Made by a program: the position numbers and the translations under genes. A model generated the notes under the pieces. That model was not told where the DNA came from. It was given only the letters and a program-made list of their open reading frames with translations, and searched no databases. Of a stretch of DNA of 64,000 nucleotides, positions 59,391-64,000 are shown one piece after another (the first letter of the stretch is position 1; every line of letters begins with the position of its first letter). The DNA is from Mariannaea sp. PMI_226 (Eukaryota > Ascomycota > Sordariomycetes > Hypocreales > Nectriaceae), in the NCBI GenBank assembly GCA_024336345.1, contig JANFOG010000001.1:2232001-2296000 (forward strand), written 5' to 3'.

Positions 59391-61993
59391 ATGCCGCGCC
59401 CGAAAGTCCACCCCAGCCAGCGCCAGCGTGCTGCTGAAGCTTGCAACTTCTGTCGCGTTTCCAAGAAACGATGCAGCGCCACGGTTCCGTGTACGGCATG
59501 CAAAAAGAGGGGGATGGAGGCCTCGTGTTATCTCACACACAAGCCCTGGGGCACACGACGAACTCGCGAAAATGCTTCGAGCCCTCTCCAGAATAAGAAC
59601 CCAGCAACAACCGTTCCCTCAATAGACGCGGCGACGGTGGCGACGACGACATCTGCGGTGGCATCCACGTCCATCGCAGCTACGGGCAGATCCTCTCTCT
59701 CCCAGAATCCGCGTCAACATCAGCAACCTCACCACGCTCCACTGTCCCGGGATTCGGAGCGGGAAAAGCGACGGCGAATCTCCGTCGCCCCAGACGAGGC
59801 CCCGTTGTGGAGCCCCGCGAGCTCGCGCAACGCAGCTAGTGAAGAGTATCGCCCATTATCGCCCTCAGAGTCGAGAGTGGAGAGTCCGGATGCGATTCAG
59901 ACCAGCGCTGCGCCCTTGAATTCTCGGAAAGAGTCGTTTAGTCATGATCCTCATGCTCGGATGTTGTTGAATTTACGAGGAAATCGGGGTATGTATGACT
60001 GGAATCATCTCCCCTTTCTTCGAATTGTTACCACATATAAAAAAAAAAAAAAAAAGAATAAAGGCACTTATAATGCTCTGGCCATTGCTCTCTCGCTAAC
60101 TTGATTTCCAAGTCTTTATTGGAGAAGCCGCATCGATATCTTTCTTACAATTCCTTCGAGACACAGTCGAGGAGCAAATAGGACCTTCACAGTTTACCCG
60201 CAATGAGAAAAGCCAAAACATGCTCGAGTCAGCTCCGACAGTATCAGATGCGACAGCATCACTAGAGCCGGATCCCGAAGGCCTAAGCGTTCCAGATGTG
60301 CTAGAGTACTATGGTATATACCGGACAGTGGTAAATAACACATGATCTAACCTTCACCACCAGAATCACGCTGATAATTTCTCAGACTGGCGGATTTTTG
60401 GATCTTCTTTCCTCGTCGGAAACTGAGACTCTTCAAAATGGGGTGCACACGCAGCAGCAATCAACTAGTGACGGCAGTCAGTCTCTGATAGATCTTGTCA
60501 TTTCCATCGGCGCACAATGCAAATCTCCAAAGACCGCCCAAGACGTTGGACAACGATACTTCCGCCGATCGCAACGTCGTAGTTTTGCTGGCATGCTTGA
60601 GGACCCGGATATTGACATGGTACGGGCGTTTGTTCTCATGACATTTTATATGTTGGGCAACTGCCGAAGGAACACGGCGTTCCTTTACTTAGGAATCGCC
60701 ACTAGGGCAGCCGTGGCTCTGGGACTGCATCGCCGAGATTCGTTTTTGGATGTAAACAACGAGGAAGACAAACTTAGGTGAGTTGGACGGATACTGATTC
60801 CCAACTACTGGTGCGAGGAGGACACCTCTTCTAACAGATCTAAACTCTCAGGTTACGAGTCTGGTTGAGCTTATGCATTTTGGATATGCTCGTCAGTGCT
60901 ATCCTCGGACGTCCTCCAGCAACGTTATCATTGCGATTCGAAGTCGACCGAGAGCTCGAAGAATCGCCCGGTGTGGCGACTGACCCTGATACTGTTTGTC
61001 TTCTCGCCGCTTACAGAATCAGTTCTATCATCAACACAGCTGCTCACGATTTATACGGGAAGGAGGCTGTGGCTCATGCCGATGCTGAACGACTTCTTGA
61101 CGCCATTGACAAATGGAGTCAATCTGTTCCGGAGTGTCTCAAGAGTCAACCATGTTTTTCAGGGGCCTCAACGACACAGGCAGAAACAATTCGCAACGTC
61201 CATATTTCGTGCATGTACTATTTTGCTGTAACACTGGTTACACGCCCCATACTAATATTAACTCTGAGCTCAAGGCCAGGACTGGAAATGTCAACATCAT
61301 CGTCATCGTCGTTGTCGTCGTCATCGTCGTCACAAATGGCCTCTGCGTGTTTAGATGCGGCTCTCTATCTTATCCAGACGTGTATGGAGGCTCACAGAAT
61401 GGGCTACCTTTTCGGAAACATGTGCATTATGAAGTAAGTGTTTCTCCTTCCTGCCCCTATCCTCAGGACTCTAGCTCATGAGCCATGTAATCAGGGCGCT
61501 ACTCTTCGCTGCCGGCCTCATCCTGGGGTTCGTCATGGTTGCGGAGCGGAACGGCGACTACGAGGTGGAAAAGGCTTTCCGCAGTGCCAAGGAAATCCTC
61601 GAGACGCTGGCCATTCAGAGCCCGCAAGCCGCGCACTACTCAGAAATCCTTGGTCTTCTGCTCGGCGCGATCGAGACTCCACGTAGAAGGCTAACCTCGC
61701 GCGGCGGCAGCAAATATGTTGGACGACTGTTTACCCTTGACCGGGCAACAGATGATGCGGCAACAGCATCGACGAGTATTCCAGACTTTATGGGATTTCC
61801 TCCCATGGGGAGAGACACCACAGACTTAGCTGGTGATGATAATGATAATGATAATGGCGTTTGGGTTGGGCTTCAGCCGCAGCAAATGTTCGCTGATATG
61901 GATGGAAGTTTTCTCTCTGGTTGGGACACGCTGGACTTATCGCAGTGGGATAATTTTCCCTTTTTAGGCCCTAGGAGTTTTGGAACGGATTGA
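59391..61993 (+). CDS. Zn2Cys6 transcription factor with fungal-specific TF domain
   Basis: Five exons (59391-59988, 60113-60330, 60386-60777, 60852-61433, 61495-61993) encode 762 residues. The DNA-binding cluster is at the N-terminus: C18, C21, C28, C34, C37, C46 in the C-x2-C-x6-C-x5-C-x2-C-x8-C pattern, with a Lys/Arg linker. The central part matches the fungal-specific TF domain: AFVLMTFYMLGNCRRNTAFL, GIATRAAVALGLHRRD, LRVWLSLCILDMLVSAILGR (AILGRPP motif). A Ser run (SSSSSLSSSSSS) is coded by TCA/TCG repeats near 61293-61332, and an Asp/Asn run by GATAAT repeats near 61837-61857. Introns start GTATGT, GTAAAT, GTGAGT and GTAAGT. The gene is directly upstream of, and on the same strand as, an FAD monooxygenase, so it may be its pathway regulator; that is inference. 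Confidence 0.92.
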
Positions 61994-62616
61994 GGAGCGT
62001 GAGCGCACACAATGTATTTCTGGCACGGCCTTTTAATGAATTGATATATGTCAAGAGTTTCCGTCACTACAAGCTGTTTACCCGATCCAATATGTGGCAC
62101 ATGCACACTCAATCTATCCGAAAGACCCTAACAGAAAGTTTTATTTAAATTTATCAAGACGAAAACCAAGAGTAGCCCGTATTCATGAATGTGAGATGTT
62201 CGAGTGATAGGAATACCCGCATCTCCGTCATCCGAAGTTCCGTGTCTCGTCTTCCGACTATCTGCGGATAATGCACGCCTAGGCCCAACCTTCCGCCCAA
62301 CCTTATTACCCCAATTGAATATCGACTCGATCAAGTGTCAAGAATGGCGGACCTTGATCTCATTCGTCAGGTTCTAGCCACCGATTTCACGATGAGCTGT
62401 TGCCCAGGGGCGGATAGCGGCGGTGTATGGCATCATGGCGGTGGTGAGGAGGGATTCAGATAGATAATAAGTTGGATGGAAAAGCTTCTCGACTGGCGAT
62501 TTTTGTTCTGCTCTCCTCAGTTCAATTAAGAATTCTTAACTATTCAGATCCACAAACGACAAGGCTGTGAACTTGAAACCCCAGATCTTTGTGCAAAGCA
62601 GTTTATATCTTTCCAA
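61994..62616. promoter_or_regulatory. Promoter region of the monooxygenase gene
   Basis: About 620 bases between the regulator and the monooxygenase, same strand. Zn2Cys6 factors bind CGG triplets; two CGG words occur around 62412-62424 and 62443, but nothing distinguishes them from chance. Confidence 0.4.
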
Positions 62617-63929
62617 ATGGGATCCGTTGATCGTGGAAGCTGGCGCCAGCTGAGCGTTGGTGTAATTGGCGGCGGCATTGGTGGCCTCTCTGTGGCGATT
62701 GCTATGCGCCGTGCCGGTCATTTCGTCACCATCTACGAAAAACACGACTTTGCTGGTGAAGTTGGAGCATCCGTCTCGTGCGCTGCTAACGGTACCCGCT
62801 GGTTACATGAATGGAAGGTCGACGTTGAGAAGGGCGACCCTGTGGTGTTGACGAAACTTATCAACAGAGACTGGAAGACGGGCGAGCCTGTAAGCGTGTA
62901 CGATCTAGACGACTACGAAGAGCGCTGGGGTTATGTGTACAACATGTTCCATCGACAAAACATGCATTCCATGCTGATGGACTCTGCTCTTGGAGAGGGA
63001 GAGGGAACCCCGGCCAAGCTCGTTGTCAACCACAAGGTAACTATGCCCCCAGAATCATCATGTCCGAGATTTTTCATTGATCTAACCATGGCATCAATTA
63101 AAAGTGCCAAGACATCGACCTCGAGACCGGAGTGATCACATTCGAAGACAGAGATACAGTCAAGCATGAACTTATTATTGGCGCCGATGGTATTGGCTCT
63201 GTCGTCCGAGGAATCATAGATATTCACCCGGCTAAGAAGCCTTCCGAGTCGAGCTGTCTGCACGCCAACGTCACTACAGAGGAAGCCGTCAAGCTTGGCC
63301 TGGTCGACTACTCCAAGCACGCCGCCCTGGAATACTGGGGCGGTCAGGAGGGCAAGTGGGATAAGATTGTCCTGTCTCCCTGCAACGGCGGCAAACTTCT
63401 CTCGTATTACTGTTTTTTCCCGCGCGCAGTTGGTGATTACACAAACCAGACTTGGGGCGCAGATGAACGACCCGTGGAGGAGCTCCTGGCGCCCTACCCA
63501 GAGCTTGACATCCAGGTACGCTCGCATCTGGCTATCGGAAAGGAAATCAAGCCGTGGCGCTTGTGGGTGCAGTAAGTTAAAACCCCTTCTTTCCGTCTCC
63601 ATGGAGAGCAAAATGGTGCCTGGGGAACGAAAAGCTGATAAATTTGCCCCCTCCCGGGGGGCTCGTTTGTAGCGAGCCATATCCCTACATCCAAAAGTCC
63701 ATGGTATGTCTACTAGGCGACGCTGGCCACCCAATGATGCCCCATCAGAGCCAGGGTGCCTGCATGGCTATTGAAGACGCAGCAGCGCTTGGTATTTTGT
63801 TTAGCAAGGAGTATTTCACGGGGAGCATCTCAGAGGCCCTAGGAGTATACAACGACGTCCGACTTCCTCGAGTCACACGAGTGCAATCCGCGGCCGCTAA
63901 GGCTGCGTATAACATCAATGAGAGAATTG
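62617..63929 (+). CDS. FAD-dependent monooxygenase, salicylate-hydroxylase-like (3' partial)
   Basis: Exons 62617-63036, 63105-63571 and 63673-63929 are visible. A further intron starts GTATGT at 63930 and the gene runs off the window. The 381 residues seen contain all three flavin motifs of group A monooxygenases: GxGxxG at residues 18-23 in VIGGGIGGLSVAIAMRRAGH, the DG motif in IIGADGIGSVVR, and the GD motif in CLLGDAGHPMMPHQSQGACM. Such enzymes hydroxylate aromatic rings (salicylate and similar acids) using NAD(P)H. The actual substrate is unknown. Introns begin GTAACT and GTAAGT; a phase-2 splice gives LWVH|EPYPYIQ. The position beside a Zn2Cys6 factor suggests an inducible pathway. Confidence 0.9.
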
Positions 63930-64000
63930 GTATGTCCACAACTTACGCGAGGTGTTCCTTGTGGGGGAAATTTCCACCTTGAGAACGGCGATGCTGAATC
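63930..64000. other. Start of a further intron of the monooxygenase gene
   Basis: The GTATGT donor at 63930 opens an intron. The window ends just after a CTGAATC word near 63994-64000 that looks like a branch site, so the acceptor is probably a few bases beyond the edge. Confidence 0.7.

Overview
The window is nuclear DNA of a filamentous ascomycete (Pezizomycotina). A Sordariomycete, possibly Hypocreales, fits best. The evidence is many short GT-AG introns (about 45-100 nt) with fungal donors (GTAAGT, GTATGT, GTACGT), a class III chitin synthase, a HET-domain gene, a Zn2Cys6 regulator, a Slt2-type MAP kinase and a DUF3455 secreted protein. Species cannot be fixed from sequence alone. I support 20 protein genes and one tRNA, rebuilt exon by exon. 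The gene at the right edge is cut by the window end.

Layout. 0.7-8.2 kb: a small DUF1761-like membrane protein, NHP2 (H/ACA snoRNP), the divergent mitochondrial pair QCR8/PHB1, and the exonuclease REX3. 9.7-19.5 kb: an Lpl1/Rog1-type lipase, UPS1, a low-molecular-weight phosphotyrosine phosphatase and the cell-wall-integrity MAPK. 20.7-35.5 kb: secreted DUF3455 protein, a gene-poor 5.5 kb gap, dynactin p25, an unrecognised gene broken by one in-frame TAG, UPS2 and MAP2. 37-47 kb: HET-domain gene, peroxiredoxin-like protein, Yfh7-like P-loop kinase, a small acidic protein, and a second unrecognised gene with one in-frame TAG. 49-64 kb: intron-containing tRNA-Pro(AGG), an 8-Cys CFEM-like membrane protein, class III chitin synthase, then a Zn2Cys6 factor next to a salicylate-hydroxylase-like FAD monooxygenase.

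How the genes relate. Most are dispersed housekeeping genes. PHB1, UPS1 and UPS2 act in one process (mitochondrial phospholipid transport and inner-membrane organisation), and QCR8 is in the same membrane. The MAPK and the chitin synthase both belong to cell-wall maintenance. The factor plus monooxygenase at the right end could be the start of a catabolic or secondary-metabolite cluster.

The most unusual signal is the pair of otherwise intact genes each interrupted by a single in-frame TAG. Both TAGs lie in the same 12-nt word (TTAGGAATCCCG), and in both the A of the TAG is the first loop base of a predicted hairpin. That is the pattern expected of stop codons corrected by the A-to-I mRNA editing known from sexual stages of Sordariomycetes, but it is unproven here.
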